Virus record (IMG/VR): IMGVR_UViG_3300017762_000062
Coordinates: 1 to 27,172 of that record
Reading direction: 5' to 3' (one strand)
Length of the DNA: 27,172 nucleotides
DNA from: a virus
The position numbers and the translations under genes were made by a program. This document shows positions 9,801-18,145 of the stretch, one piece after another (within the stretch, counting starts at the first letter, position 1; the number at the start of each line of letters is the position of its first letter). The notes beneath the pieces were generated by a model that was not told where the DNA came from, did not search any database, and saw only the letters and a program-made list of their open reading frames with translations.

Positions 9801-12800
9801 ACTCAAACCTTGGTAAGAAAACTGCAGGTGGACAGCCTAGTATTCGTGAAAGAGCATTAGCTTATATACAAAATACAGAGTTTAGTGCTAGACAATGGAG
9901 TGCTATTGACCAAGCTTTCGTAGCTGGTGCAAACTTAAACGACAGACTTACAGGAACTTTCCGTGGTAAATCTAAACCATGGGTAACTTTTGCTGCACAA
10001 CGTAATCTATTAGATTCTATTGAATCTCCTATGAGAGCTATGCCTAAATGGTACAAAGCAAAACAAGCAGAAGTTGTTGCAGAACCTATAGCAGAAGCTA
10101 GCCAAGCTGAAGTACAAGATACAGCCGCGATGGAAGAAGATACTCCAGAGCGTGTTAGGTTATTTGCAAGCCAAGAAATAGAAAAACAAATTGACTTACA
10201 GATTCGTGACCTAGCAATAAACCAAATTAAACGTAAGAACTCTAGAGAAATTACACGTCTTAATGAATTGTTTGCTAAAGCAGATCCTGAATATCGTATG
10301 GCTAGAGGGCCTAAGATTAAGGATTACTTCAATGAAAATGGAGAGATTAAACTAGTAAATTCTGGTGAGGGTAGGCTAGTACCAACTACTAAAGAGTTTA
10401 CTCAGGAACAATTAAAAGAACGTAACACACAACAAAGAGCAGCAAGACTTAAAGCTGCTGAGCGTGAGAAAGAACAACTAGAAGAAATAGCTAGGCAAAA
10501 CGAACAAGCAGTAGATAATCGTAGTTTAACTGATGAGCAACTGTTTTCATCATTTGATGATTCAGAAGGTAATTTCTTTAGAGCAGATGGTTCACCTGTT
10601 GGTAATCCTGTACCTAAAGGTAAGATTAAAATTATTGTATCTAAAGTTCTTAAGAAACTTAAAGTTAAACCTACAGTTACAGTGGTATCAAATGTAGAAG
10701 AACTACGACAGACTAATCCTAAGTTATTTGAAAGAGCAGTAAAAAGCAGACCTGACTTTACTACCACTCCTGCTGTAGGTTTTTCAGTAGGTGATCAGAT
10801 TATTATCTTTAGTGACTACGCTAAGAGTGAACAAGCTGTACATTTTGTTATAGCTCACGAAGCACTAGGTCACTTTGGATTCAGAGCATTCATGCCTGAC
10901 GCTAGGCTCAATGCTATCTTTAGAGATATATACAAAACAGATGCTCATATCCGTGCAGTTGCTGACAGAAAAATGGAAGCAGGTATGGGTCTACAAGAAG
11001 CAGTCGAAGAAGCAATGGCTGATGCTGCAGCTTATTTAGATACTAGCGTTGTTGCTAGGTTCTGGACAGCTGTAAGAAACTTCTTAAATAGAATTGGTAT
11101 GACATTCCAAGATGACCTTGCCCGGTACCTATTAAGTCAAACTCGTAGAAACTTACGGTCAGGTGGTAGTGGTACAGTATCAGGTCTACAGCTAAGCAAA
11201 AACCTTAAACGACTGTCACAGGACAGCTTGTATGGACGCTTTAGTCTTGAAGATGATCGAGCTGATCTAGCTTCTACATTGTTTTCTATGTATGGAATGA
11301 ACAAGAAAGCTGGCCCATATGGTTCGTTTGAAGGAGTAAAGAACCTAGTTAAAAATGCTAAGAATATAAACAACACCAACTCAGCAGCAAATTGGTTAGG
11401 TGAAGCATTAGAAAATGTACAAACATTAGATAACGTAGCCACTCGTAATGAAGGCTTATCTAAAATATTTAAAATATTCCAAGCTCAATCAGCTAGAGTT
11501 AAACGACTTCATGCTGAGTATGAGAAGATGACTGCCTACTCACATACGCCTAGTTGGTTTGGTGTAGCTAAAGGGCCTACTGTAGAAGAACTACAACAAG
11601 CAGGTGAGTTGTTAGCTTATGCTGCTTTATATAAAGGTAAAGCTGTTAACGACCAAATGATTAGAGACATGCCTAACCTAGCAGTGGCTGATGCAAATGG
11701 TAATGTGGTTATTGATAGTAATGCTTTTGAAAGAATCAAAGCAGCAGGTGAAGTAACACAACAAGAATTTTTAGATGGTATTCAGGTTACTCTAGATGTA
11801 CTCGAAGGTAAGGATAATACACAACCACAACTATATAAACCTGACTTTCCAATTACAGAAAATGTATGGCGTATCTATACTGAACAACGTAATGCAGTAA
11901 ACCAATCTGCGCTAGATGTACTTGAAGCCAACCTAGGTGCTGCGCTTGATCAAAAGAATGAAGCTCTAGAAACATTTAAAGATGTAACTGGTTCATCAGG
12001 TAATGCTCCTACTACTGTGGAAATACAAACACTGCGTAGAGTTATTGAAGAATACTCTAACCTTTATAAAGAAGGTGCAGTCCAAGAAGGTGCAGGATTA
12101 AAATATAAAGAAGAATCTGTAGCAAAAGCTAGAACCTTTATAGCAGCTATCAATCGTGCAATGCACAATGAAGCAAAACTAAATGACTGGAAAGCAGGCA
12201 CAGATAATACTGCTGACTTCCAAGGTGAGCAATACCAAGATATTATTGCAGGATTAGAAAGATTAAATGCTTTAGGTCTACGAGAGAAACAGGCTTATAA
12301 CATAACCAACGCTATACAAAATATTTACTTACTAGATGTTAAGAATGCTAACGCAGAGTTCTTAGCTAAGCGAACAATTATGGGGGCGTATGTACCATTT
12401 ACTAGACGTGGTAAATTCCAAATCATGGTTAAGGCTTATGATTCTAATGGTAAAGCAGTTGAAATGGATGAGGCATACAAGAGTTCAATGCCTTACTTCC
12501 AATCTAATAGTCGTGCAGAAGCCGCAGAAATTCAACAGAATATAGATGAATCATTTGGTGATGCTGACTTTACTGTACTAAATGCTAACGGAGAAGAAGT
12601 TAAAGTTAAGTTTGCTGCTGAATATAGTGCAGCAAGACAGTCACCACCTATTACACACTCAGTAAATTTATCAGAATTTGTTGATGTTCTATCCAGATTA
12701 AACATAAACATCACACCACAAGAGCGTGAACGTATTGTTGTGTCTTTGACTAGACAAGGTGAACGAGCACGGAGAGGTCTACAGAGATCAGGTGTAGCAG

Positions 12801-14848
12801 GTTGGGATACTGATGTTGTTCGTAGTGTATCAGAACACTTGGAAACTCAAGGTCATCTAGCAGGTAAAACATTCTATAGACATAAGTTAAATAGAATCAT
12901 GCTTGATAACTCTATGTGGAGAGGTAATCCTGAAAAGCTTAATCGACTTGAAGAAGCTATGCTTAGAGCAGAAAGACAAGGTAATCCTGAAAGAATTAAA
13001 ACTGCCCGTCAAGAATATGATAGCTATGCTTCTATGTATCAATACTCTGCTGATGTAGGTGCAAACAAAACTGTTAATCTTTATGGTTCTGAAAACAACG
13101 ATGGAACTAGAAAAGTTAAAAAAGCTAAGACTGAAGGTAGAGGTGAGTATTACAGAGAGCAAGCTAAGAGAACTCTTGCTTGGTTTACTGATGCAGCTAA
13201 CATTGATCAGTCTACTGAGGATATATTATCAGGTGAAGTTGGCTCTAGGTTTAAACTGGTTGCAGTATTATTTCAATTAGGTGGATCATTTGCTACCGCT
13301 GCAATTAATGCAGTATCTATGGTAACTCATTCTGTACCATATCTAGCTACTTATAATCCAAAGCGTGGTTATGGTGGTGGATTTGGTTTTAGTGCATCAG
13401 GTGCAGGAATGATTCGTGCTGCTTCTAATATGAAGAACTTTAAACTAGCTGAGTTTGCTTATGTAAATGATGTAGCTAATGGTGAAAACTCTGCACAACT
13501 ACAAGAGAAACATGGTCTAAGCCAAGATGAAGCTGATGCTTTGTTTGAAGCTACAGGACAAGGTGTTCTTCAAGCTGCTCAATTTAATGCTTTAGTTGGT
13601 ACAGCTAGAGGAGGAGTAAACAGTAACCAAACTGCTTCAGCTATTAAAGGGTGGATGTTTATGTTCTCTCTTACTGAGCAGTTAAACCGTAGAACTACCT
13701 ACCTTGCTGCATATAGATTAGAGCGAGACCGTCAATTAGCATCAGGTGCAACGCAACAAGAAGCACAAGAAAGAGCACAAGAGTTTGGACGTAAGGCTGT
13801 TAATACCTCTCAAGGTGAATACGCTATGTACAACAGACCTGAAATGGCCAGAGGTAACGTAGCTCAATACATATTTATATATAAACAGTTTGTTATTATC
13901 AGTGTCGAACTGATGAAAGGTATGAATTACAAAGGAAGATTATACTTCTTAGGTCTACTTCTACTAGCATCTGGTGTTAAAGGGATACCATTTGCTGACG
14001 ACTTGATGGACTTAGTTGATACACTTGCTCAGAAGTTTGGTATTAAGATGGGAAGCATAGAGAAAGAACTTGCTAAGTTATCTGATTCCCTCCTACCCGG
14101 ATCTTCACCGTATGTAATGAGAGGTTTAATGGATAGATTTACTGGTGCCACAATTTCTACAAGACTTGGTTTTGGTGATTTAGTTCCGTTGACTGGAGCA
14201 TTTAAAGAAGGTTCAGACCCATGGCGTGAAGTAGAAAACTTCTTCGGGCCAGTCTATAATGCAATGCAGGAGGGTTTGTTTACAGGTGGTAGGCTTCTAA
14301 GTTACGGGGCTGAGACAGTAGGACTAAAAGATGATACGACTAGGTTTGTAGATATTCTTCGTGATAATCCTATTGCTGCACTACGAGGTGTAGCAGATGG
14401 TTATACATATCTAAGTGATGGAAGAATTAGTAATTCCAAAGGTAATGTTATTTCTAATGATGTGCCTATCTCTACAGCTATATTCCGAATGTTAGGTTTC
14501 TATCCTGCTGTAGCAACATTACAAAATGATTTAGTTCGTATCAGTAAGTTCTCAGATGCGTATACAAAATCTCTAAAAATGAAATACACTCAAGCATATG
14601 TCAAAGCTAGATTAGATAATAATATACCTGAGATGAATCGTATTGTGCAGATGGTTAATGAGCATAACCGTACACACAGAGGTACAGAGTTTGAGTTTAA
14701 AGGATTTGTTAGGTCTGCTAATCGTTCATACAACGCAGCTAAGAAACCAACTATTCTAAGGTATAAGAAATATGCGCCTAGAAATATTAGGTCTGAACTA
14801 GATGAGTTAATGGAAATCTATGGCATTGACCCTGAGGATTTAAAATAA
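6818..14848 (+). CDS. Giant 2676-aa virion protein: zincin site plus LPD38-like C-terminal region (T7 gp16-like position)
   Basis: It starts directly after the stop of the SLT gene (TAAATG) with GGAG upstream. Residues about 211-250 and 353-400 are glycine/alanine-rich hydrophobic segments. Residues about 425-470 (EGLTELGQE, then AFAAGFAVGGPIG) are typical of giant phage polyvalent proteins. A Pro-rich stretch (475-560) leads to a Gln/Glu coiled coil (about 672-737). Residues 1347-1352 are HEALGH, and E1398-A-M-A-D1402 gives the ExxxD of gluzincin-type metallopeptidases. Residues about 2130-2420 (AMYNRPEMARGN, YIFIYKQF, LASGVKGIPFADD) match the LPD38 region of large polyvalent proteins as I remember it. 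It is twice the length of T7 gp16, the channel protein it matches in position. It is probably injected with the DNA. Residues 808-898 are overprinted by another gene. The metallopeptidase substrate is unknown. Confidence 0.85.
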   Translation: MAKVGLSLGSPLNAMDVNPIGNPYDPTPSSGLSSLNNNLADTAALGELALANANLGVPDLKPPQGTGPSVLYSPSTNKMFVNGALFDADDSQSALDSVPFVKESRKEAPAGFDWQEVSPQNYNEYIKNVNDPGLGQLMARNFEIGGSNLKLLAGRGMQFLGAEETGQEWVNDAVSELYYNQPYQREFTSIEFGDDKSHGAIDWFVANLAQQGPMLIESIVTTLAGAGAGAVAGGGANPFTAVGGGIMAFMGKETFKQSVLAAAKKYMKGQALTNGERKLLREVAGLTGAAQIKNPKAFIVNPAGQAVLKRNTAAIRSQIDDAVLSGAKTAAKGGRNQALVGGGFLGNLGGSYALGVSDIYGEVRDTGVGDRGTALLGAIPYAALETLPEFILAGRILGLPNSALSPAGMARGGIAKRAGKGFAVGGTLEGLTELGQESILLAATNQFGDAEIGKRLINAFAAGFAVGGPIGSLANLKRGEPTNLLKTDDNPEPGNALVPINPENPNPSPLEGQVLGPEAPPSPVALPAPSRGQLPAPIPPVTQVGQQPDFVGGQEGLRRGTAADTPVQVNAPVIPAAQSGQQGLLNVFGDEPTTATEIQSRMEPTGTNNSVEEALNNTAQTTNTQQLELPLEDPTISAVKQTAQQPEAQETAIGQQMLQAATIRENVLKQESEQARIEAEQAKLEAEQERTRAERQRQFDEALQQRLRQQVQELETARVEQILADNERLADENAQLRMPTVPAVRQPIQPSLPGFAIPYGERRLRQRVAERSQPVAEIQQPTAAELEQAGQLPLPFDEPAAANLRRGDAVQERSTEEVDGSQQARPSEGVQEGNTQERPVTTTARKAERLRKTPVSEVARQEQITDATIERADRRAAQPTDQTQQTREQDRQEVTSVDDTAYASPYEAWEDMAVTDIPLDDLPVASRQAFENLVSSGAVTYEQTKDIYDKARGEMELTPLQELEEAVTFLETATDSATFDYAAETILDYAFFNTDSNLGKKTAGGQPSIRERALAYIQNTEFSARQWSAIDQAFVAGANLNDRLTGTFRGKSKPWVTFAAQRNLLDSIESPMRAMPKWYKAKQAEVVAEPIAEASQAEVQDTAAMEEDTPERVRLFASQEIEKQIDLQIRDLAINQIKRKNSREITRLNELFAKADPEYRMARGPKIKDYFNENGEIKLVNSGEGRLVPTTKEFTQEQLKERNTQQRAARLKAAEREKEQLEEIARQNEQAVDNRSLTDEQLFSSFDDSEGNFFRADGSPVGNPVPKGKIKIIVSKVLKKLKVKPTVTVVSNVEELRQTNPKLFERAVKSRPDFTTTPAVGFSVGDQIIIFSDYAKSEQAVHFVIAHEALGHFGFRAFMPDARLNAIFRDIYKTDAHIRAVADRKMEAGMGLQEAVEEAMADAAAYLDTSVVARFWTAVRNFLNRIGMTFQDDLARYLLSQTRRNLRSGGSGTVSGLQLSKNLKRLSQDSLYGRFSLEDDRADLASTLFSMYGMNKKAGPYGSFEGVKNLVKNAKNINNTNSAANWLGEALENVQTLDNVATRNEGLSKIFKIFQAQSARVKRLHAEYEKMTAYSHTPSWFGVAKGPTVEELQQAGELLAYAALYKGKAVNDQMIRDMPNLAVADANGNVVIDSNAFERIKAAGEVTQQEFLDGIQVTLDVLEGKDNTQPQLYKPDFPITENVWRIYTEQRNAVNQSALDVLEANLGAALDQKNEALETFKDVTGSSGNAPTTVEIQTLRRVIEEYSNLYKEGAVQEGAGLKYKEESVAKARTFIAAINRAMHNEAKLNDWKAGTDNTADFQGEQYQDIIAGLERLNALGLREKQAYNITNAIQNIYLLDVKNANAEFLAKRTIMGAYVPFTRRGKFQIMVKAYDSNGKAVEMDEAYKSSMPYFQSNSRAEAAEIQQNIDESFGDADFTVLNANGEEVKVKFAAEYSAARQSPPITHSVNLSEFVDVLSRLNINITPQERERIVVSLTRQGERARRGLQRSGVAGWDTDVVRSVSEHLETQGHLAGKTFYRHKLNRIMLDNSMWRGNPEKLNRLEEAMLRAERQGNPERIKTARQEYDSYASMYQYSADVGANKTVNLYGSENNDGTRKVKKAKTEGRGEYYREQAKRTLAWFTDAANIDQSTEDILSGEVGSRFKLVAVLFQLGGSFATAAINAVSMVTHSVPYLATYNPKRGYGGGFGFSASGAGMIRAASNMKNFKLAEFAYVNDVANGENSAQLQEKHGLSQDEADALFEATGQGVLQAAQFNALVGTARGGVNSNQTASAIKGWMFMFSLTEQLNRRTTYLAAYRLERDRQLASGATQQEAQERAQEFGRKAVNTSQGEYAMYNRPEMARGNVAQYIFIYKQFVIISVELMKGMNYKGRLYFLGLLLLASGVKGIPFADDLMDLVDTLAQKFGIKMGSIEKELAKLSDSLLPGSSPYVMRGLMDRFTGATISTRLGFGDLVPLTGAFKEGSDPWREVENFFGPVYNAMQEGLFTGGRLLSYGAETVGLKDDTTRFVDILRDNPIAALRGVADGYTYLSDGRISNSKGNVISNDVPISTAIFRMLGFYPAVATLQNDLVRISKFSDAYTKSLKMKYTQAYVKARLDNNIPEMNRIVQMVNEHNRTHRGTEFEFKGFVRSANRSYNAAKKPTILRYKKYAPRNIRSELDELMEIYGIDPEDLK
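9229..9235 (+). promoter_or_regulatory. Strong internal Shine-Dalgarno site of the nested gene
   Basis: AAGGAGG lies inside the giant gene, 4 nt before the ATG at 9240. It is as strong as the sites in front of the free-standing virion genes (for example GGAGG before 3008 and GGGAGG before 4307). Its presence at the start of an out-of-frame 89-codon reading frame is direct evidence for independent translation. Confidence 0.75.
9240..9509 (+). CDS. Nested small phage protein of the MPYKSEAQ type, inside the giant gene in another frame
   Basis: This 89-aa, strongly basic protein is encoded entirely within the giant gene. Its codons start at the second base of the host-gene codons. The N-terminus MPYKSEAQKKWMEANRPDLA followed by ETPKNAQLPQR matches a widespread family of short phage proteins of unknown function (pattern P-x-KSxAQ ... 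P-x-x-A ... LP-x-R), usually free-standing genes. AAGGAGG precedes the ATG by 4 nt. The segment is about 53% G+C by my count, against roughly 33-47% in adjacent 60-base stretches. Its codons prefer AAG, AAC and GCC, unlike the A/T-ending codons of the neighbours. In the host frame the same bases give a disordered-looking Arg/Glu/Gln/Thr stretch. The best reading is a gene captured into a tolerant linker while both frames stayed open. The family match is from memory; function is unknown. Confidence 0.75.
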   Translation: MPYKSEAQKKWMEANRPDLAKEFKKETPKNAQLPQRLGKPSDSERRRLARLLAKNKSRTQLSKGLTDGLRNQQIKHNKQGNRIGKKSLV

Positions 14849-15270
14849 CCATCTCTATAGAAACAGTGTCTATCTATACAAGTGGTTAGACTAAACCTCT
14901 TTGCCCATGTAGGACTAACATAATCAGCATGATAATGCGTAGCACCATCAGTTAAATCATATACTTGATGGTTAGATACCACTGCAAAAGCTAATGCTTC
15001 TGCCTTAGAATAGGCATATTCTTCATATATATTTTCGGGTTTTCCATCACAGTAAAAACTAAACTGGCACTTATGTTTCTTCATTTGACCAGACTCATGC
15101 CTCATACCTTCAGTAACAACATCACATACATTGTCAGGATACCTAGGGTCATCTACTCTATTAAGTATTACATGACCAACAGCCATTTGTGCGGCAGTAG
15201 ATTCAGACCTAGCTTCAAAATATATAGCGTGAGCCATACATATCATTGCGGTTGCTGCTTCTAGTATCAT
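14818..15270 (-). CDS. SleB-type cell-wall hydrolase (Hydrolase_2 family)
   Basis: This 150-aa protein is a compact catalytic domain of the SleB/CwlJ family, which cleaves peptidoglycan glycan strands. Recognisable elements are AIYFEARSES with the likely catalytic Glu19, VGHVILNRVDDPRYPDNVCDVV, CQFSFYCDG (Cys68 onward), and DLTDGATHYHADYVSPTW near the C-terminus. There is no N-terminal signal or membrane anchor, so release through a holin is likely if it is the endolysin. ATG at 15270 overlaps the stop of the primase-helicase by one base; a GTG one codon earlier is also possible. It is the last gene of the replication arm and overlaps the 3' end of the giant virion gene by 31 nt on the opposite strand. 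No holin or spanin is evident nearby. Confidence 0.9.
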   Translation of the reverse strand: MILEAATAMICMAHAIYFEARSESTAAQMAVGHVILNRVDDPRYPDNVCDVVTEGMRHESGQMKKHKCQFSFYCDGKPENIYEEYAYSKAEALAFAVVSNHQVYDLTDGATHYHADYVSPTWAKRFSLTTCIDRHCFYRDGYFKSSGSMP

Positions 15271-18116
15271 CACTTCACCATAGAAAATTGTCCGTAAGTC
15301 AGATCATCAGCAGCTGTGTCAGCATTCTCCAATAAGTTTTGGAATCTTGGATGTATTAGGTTGAGTCCCATTACATAAGTTTGCGCTAACTTAACAGGTG
15401 TATCTTTACCCATAGATGCTTTCTCAGACTTAGGAGTAGCTATTGCACTCTCAAGAGCAAGTTCTTCTTTGAGTGATTTGTAGTCAGCTCCTCGAACAGA
15501 CAACCATTTACGGAAGTGGGTACGGTCTAACATCATTGTACCTTTATCAAATGGGTCTGCCGCTGATTTACGATACACATCAAGACGTACACGAATATCA
15601 TTTCTAGGCATACGACTAAAGTCAGGTGCAGGTTTCTGTCCTGCTGTGTGCATTACAGTTACTTGTGCTTCTGCAAAGTCTGCCATGTACTCAGCTATTA
15701 AATCAAATGAATCAAACTGGTTTTCTTTAACTGTTCTACGGATAGCACCAATCTGAGATAGAATCCATTCAGTAGCTTTCCTATAATCAAACTGTATTAA
15801 TCCCCACTCATCAGCTAGCTTCATACCTAAGTCAGCTAATATAATAGACTGCTCCCAGTATCTTTCTTGACCTGAGAACTGTGCTTTATATCTAGTACGG
15901 AATGTTGATGATGCTTCTGCAATGGCTGATTGTATACCTTCTTCACCCATCTCAACTAAATTTCTTAGATAAGTACGACCTACATGGCCATAATGAGAAT
16001 GAATAGATTCATATATTCTCTTACCAACATTAGTATCTCTAGTGAATAGTGGTGTGGCAGGTACAGTTATCTCTAGCATCCTAGCCATCTGCGCATCTGT
16101 ATCTAGTCCAGATGCAATCAGCTTACTTTGTAGAGACTTGTTGGTAGATACTATAACAGGTGTTGCCCATGTCTTAGCATCACGTTCTTCAGCATTACGA
16201 TTAAGTCTTGCTTTATCTCTACCTTGTGACACCCAATAACAAAAGTCACCGACCTCTTTATCGTTCATCATAGTAACTTCATCTATGGTTAAAGGTAGGT
16301 TTGCATATGTACCTAACCTAGAAAACAAACTGTTCTGAGTATACTTAGCCGCAAAATGTAGCTTGTCAGGATTACCATAGATTGACTGTGCCCAATACTG
16401 TGCGAGTGTTTTACCACCTCCGGTAGGGCCGTAGAGAGACACAGTCAAACCCTTTAGTCCAGTAAAGTTGTAGAGTGGTGCAGATAATCCTACACCTAAC
16501 ACAAACATGTGTGCATGTAAGTGTCCTTTCTCTAGGATCTGGGTTAACGCAGACCATTCTTCTGCTGAACCTTTTATATTATATAATTCTGCACCTTGTC
16601 TCTGTACTGTAGATGCTAGATTAATTACTTCTTCATTAACTACACCATTGGCATCGCGCCTAATTAATGTGTTACCTAAGACAAATGCCGTATTCTTTTC
16701 TTTCCAACCCATAGTCGAATACAGGTTAGTCATCTTACGGATTTGTCTCAACTCATCCATGTATGTTCTTAACATAAGCTGAAAATACTCCGTTTGTCTT
16801 TTATTGTACAATACTATTCCTTGGTCTGCTATTGCTGTAGCAAATTCACGATTACCATCAGTGAGGTGTGCTTGCCTTAATACAAGTTCTGTCCAACCTG
16901 TATGTGTTCTATGCCAGTGGAACCTAACTGTTTCGTAGCCTAATGATTCATCGTATCCATAAGCCACAGGGTAGACATCAAATTTACAGACATCTATATC
17001 AGTATCATCAATCGTTACCTTTATCCCATCTCTTGTTCTTTTAAATGGTTTAGGTATAGGAATAGAATTAGCTGTTGAATCAGGTGCTTCCTCAGACACA
17101 GCTATCTCTTGATACTGAACACCTAATCTCGCAGGTGAACCTATCTTACCTTTATATTTACAACCCTTACATCCACTCGGTCTATCATTTTCAAACTTCG
17201 TACATGTTGCCGGGCCAGTCGCAGACTCTCTCCAGTGAGTAAGTTTGTGTAAGGTGTCCTTCTCACTAAACTTTGTATGACCTTTACTCCATTCTAATGC
17301 AGTGTTCTCAGGGTCTACACAATAAGCGGCTACACCAACTAGGTCGTACCATAATGGTTCATCTACTTTGTCTTGGTTGTCTATTGCCCATTCAATCTGC
17401 TTGCACTTACTAGCAACTACAGACCCAACAGCAGGTGGGAACTCTTTCTTGACTGCAAGATTATCTAGCAATGTGCTGTCACGAGTGTGATCTTTTGTAC
17501 CCGCAGCTGCAGCTCGGTAGTAATAACTTAGCTTATCCTTGAGTGTCAAACTTTTGACAGGCTCAGCATCTACCAACAGCTTTACCTGATTACCATTCTT
17601 AGGATTATGTGTACCAACAGGTCTTAATACTAACGCACTGTTAGCTGTTAGTCCTGCATCAATCTTAAACTCTTTTGCAATAGCCGCTTGCTTCATAGCT
17701 TCGGCTAATGGTTTCCATTCATTAGGTTCTAGTTCTTCTGTTAATACCCAGTACGCATGTAGTCCATTACCTGAATGGATTATCATAGGCTTAGGTAAAC
17801 TAAGTTCTTTTACAAACTTACCTAATGCGACAAGACCTTCTTTCCAAGATGGAAATGGTTTGTCTGAGCCGCAGTCAACATCAATAGCCACTACCTTTGT
17901 GGCTCTTACATTATCTTGTCTTCTACTGCCCTTCTCTCTAAATGCAGAGATAGCAAAGTAAGTATTATTCTTTGTCTTATCTAATCTCTCACATGTTTTT
18001 GCGAGTTCCTCTACCGTTTGAAAAAATCCTTGTTGTCTACCATTAGGGTTAATAACAGTAGTAACGTAGAATCCTTCTTCCGGCAGGACTCGCTGAAGAA
18101 ACTCCAACGTGTTCAT
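15270..18116 (-). CDS. Primase-helicase: PrimPol-like N-terminus fused to DUF927-type helicase
   Basis: This is a 948-aa replication protein. Residues about 70-175 look like an archaeo-eukaryotic primase (PrimPol) core: Asp79 and Asp81 in AIDVDCG, His120 in HSGNGLHAYW, and the RPVGTHN motif at 165-171. Cys305, Cys316 and Cys319 (with nearby His294) resemble a zinc site. From about residue 370 there is a DUF927-type helicase region with Walker A GPTGGGKT at 563-570 and Walker B LPLTIDEV at 607-614. Such proteins both lay primers and unwind the fork, doing the job of T7 gp4 with an unrelated architecture. The region just before the ATG has only a weak GGTAGGG ribosome site, and a 10-bp stem-loop lies 30 nt upstream. 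The two-domain call is solid; the exact zinc ligands are uncertain. Confidence 0.9.
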   Translation of the reverse strand: MNTLEFLQRVLPEEGFYVTTVINPNGRQQGFFQTVEELAKTCERLDKTKNNTYFAISAFREKGSRRQDNVRATKVVAIDVDCGSDKPFPSWKEGLVALGKFVKELSLPKPMIIHSGNGLHAYWVLTEELEPNEWKPLAEAMKQAAIAKEFKIDAGLTANSALVLRPVGTHNPKNGNQVKLLVDAEPVKSLTLKDKLSYYYRAAAAGTKDHTRDSTLLDNLAVKKEFPPAVGSVVASKCKQIEWAIDNQDKVDEPLWYDLVGVAAYCVDPENTALEWSKGHTKFSEKDTLHKLTHWRESATGPATCTKFENDRPSGCKGCKYKGKIGSPARLGVQYQEIAVSEEAPDSTANSIPIPKPFKRTRDGIKVTIDDTDIDVCKFDVYPVAYGYDESLGYETVRFHWHRTHTGWTELVLRQAHLTDGNREFATAIADQGIVLYNKRQTEYFQLMLRTYMDELRQIRKMTNLYSTMGWKEKNTAFVLGNTLIRRDANGVVNEEVINLASTVQRQGAELYNIKGSAEEWSALTQILEKGHLHAHMFVLGVGLSAPLYNFTGLKGLTVSLYGPTGGGKTLAQYWAQSIYGNPDKLHFAAKYTQNSLFSRLGTYANLPLTIDEVTMMNDKEVGDFCYWVSQGRDKARLNRNAEERDAKTWATPVIVSTNKSLQSKLIASGLDTDAQMARMLEITVPATPLFTRDTNVGKRIYESIHSHYGHVGRTYLRNLVEMGEEGIQSAIAEASSTFRTRYKAQFSGQERYWEQSIILADLGMKLADEWGLIQFDYRKATEWILSQIGAIRRTVKENQFDSFDLIAEYMADFAEAQVTVMHTAGQKPAPDFSRMPRNDIRVRLDVYRKSAADPFDKGTMMLDRTHFRKWLSVRGADYKSLKEELALESAIATPKSEKASMGKDTPVKLAQTYVMGLNLIHPRFQNLLENADTAADDLTYGQFSMVK

Positions 18117-18145
18117 ATTTGCCCTACCTTCATGTTAAACCTTGG

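Noticed and set aside
10402-10767. 121-codon minus-strand frame within the giant gene
   Set aside because: Low-complexity Ser/Leu/Cys product from reading a Lys/Glu-rich coding region antisense, with no ribosome site.
13059-13280. 73-codon plus-strand frame inside the giant gene, considered as a second nested gene
   Set aside because: Unlike 9240-9509 it lacks a Shine-Dalgarno site, shows no change in base composition and yields a Leu/Lys-rich product with no family resemblance.
14843-14890. Possible TAACCA/TGGTTA hairpin near the convergent junction, considered as a terminator
   Set aside because: Only 6 bp with a loop of more than 30 nt and no adjacent T-tract, so it is too weak to call.
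17545-17560. Palindrome TGTCAAA-ct-TTTGACA resembling an operator
   Set aside because: It lies deep inside the primase-helicase coding sequence, occurs once, and is short enough to be chance.
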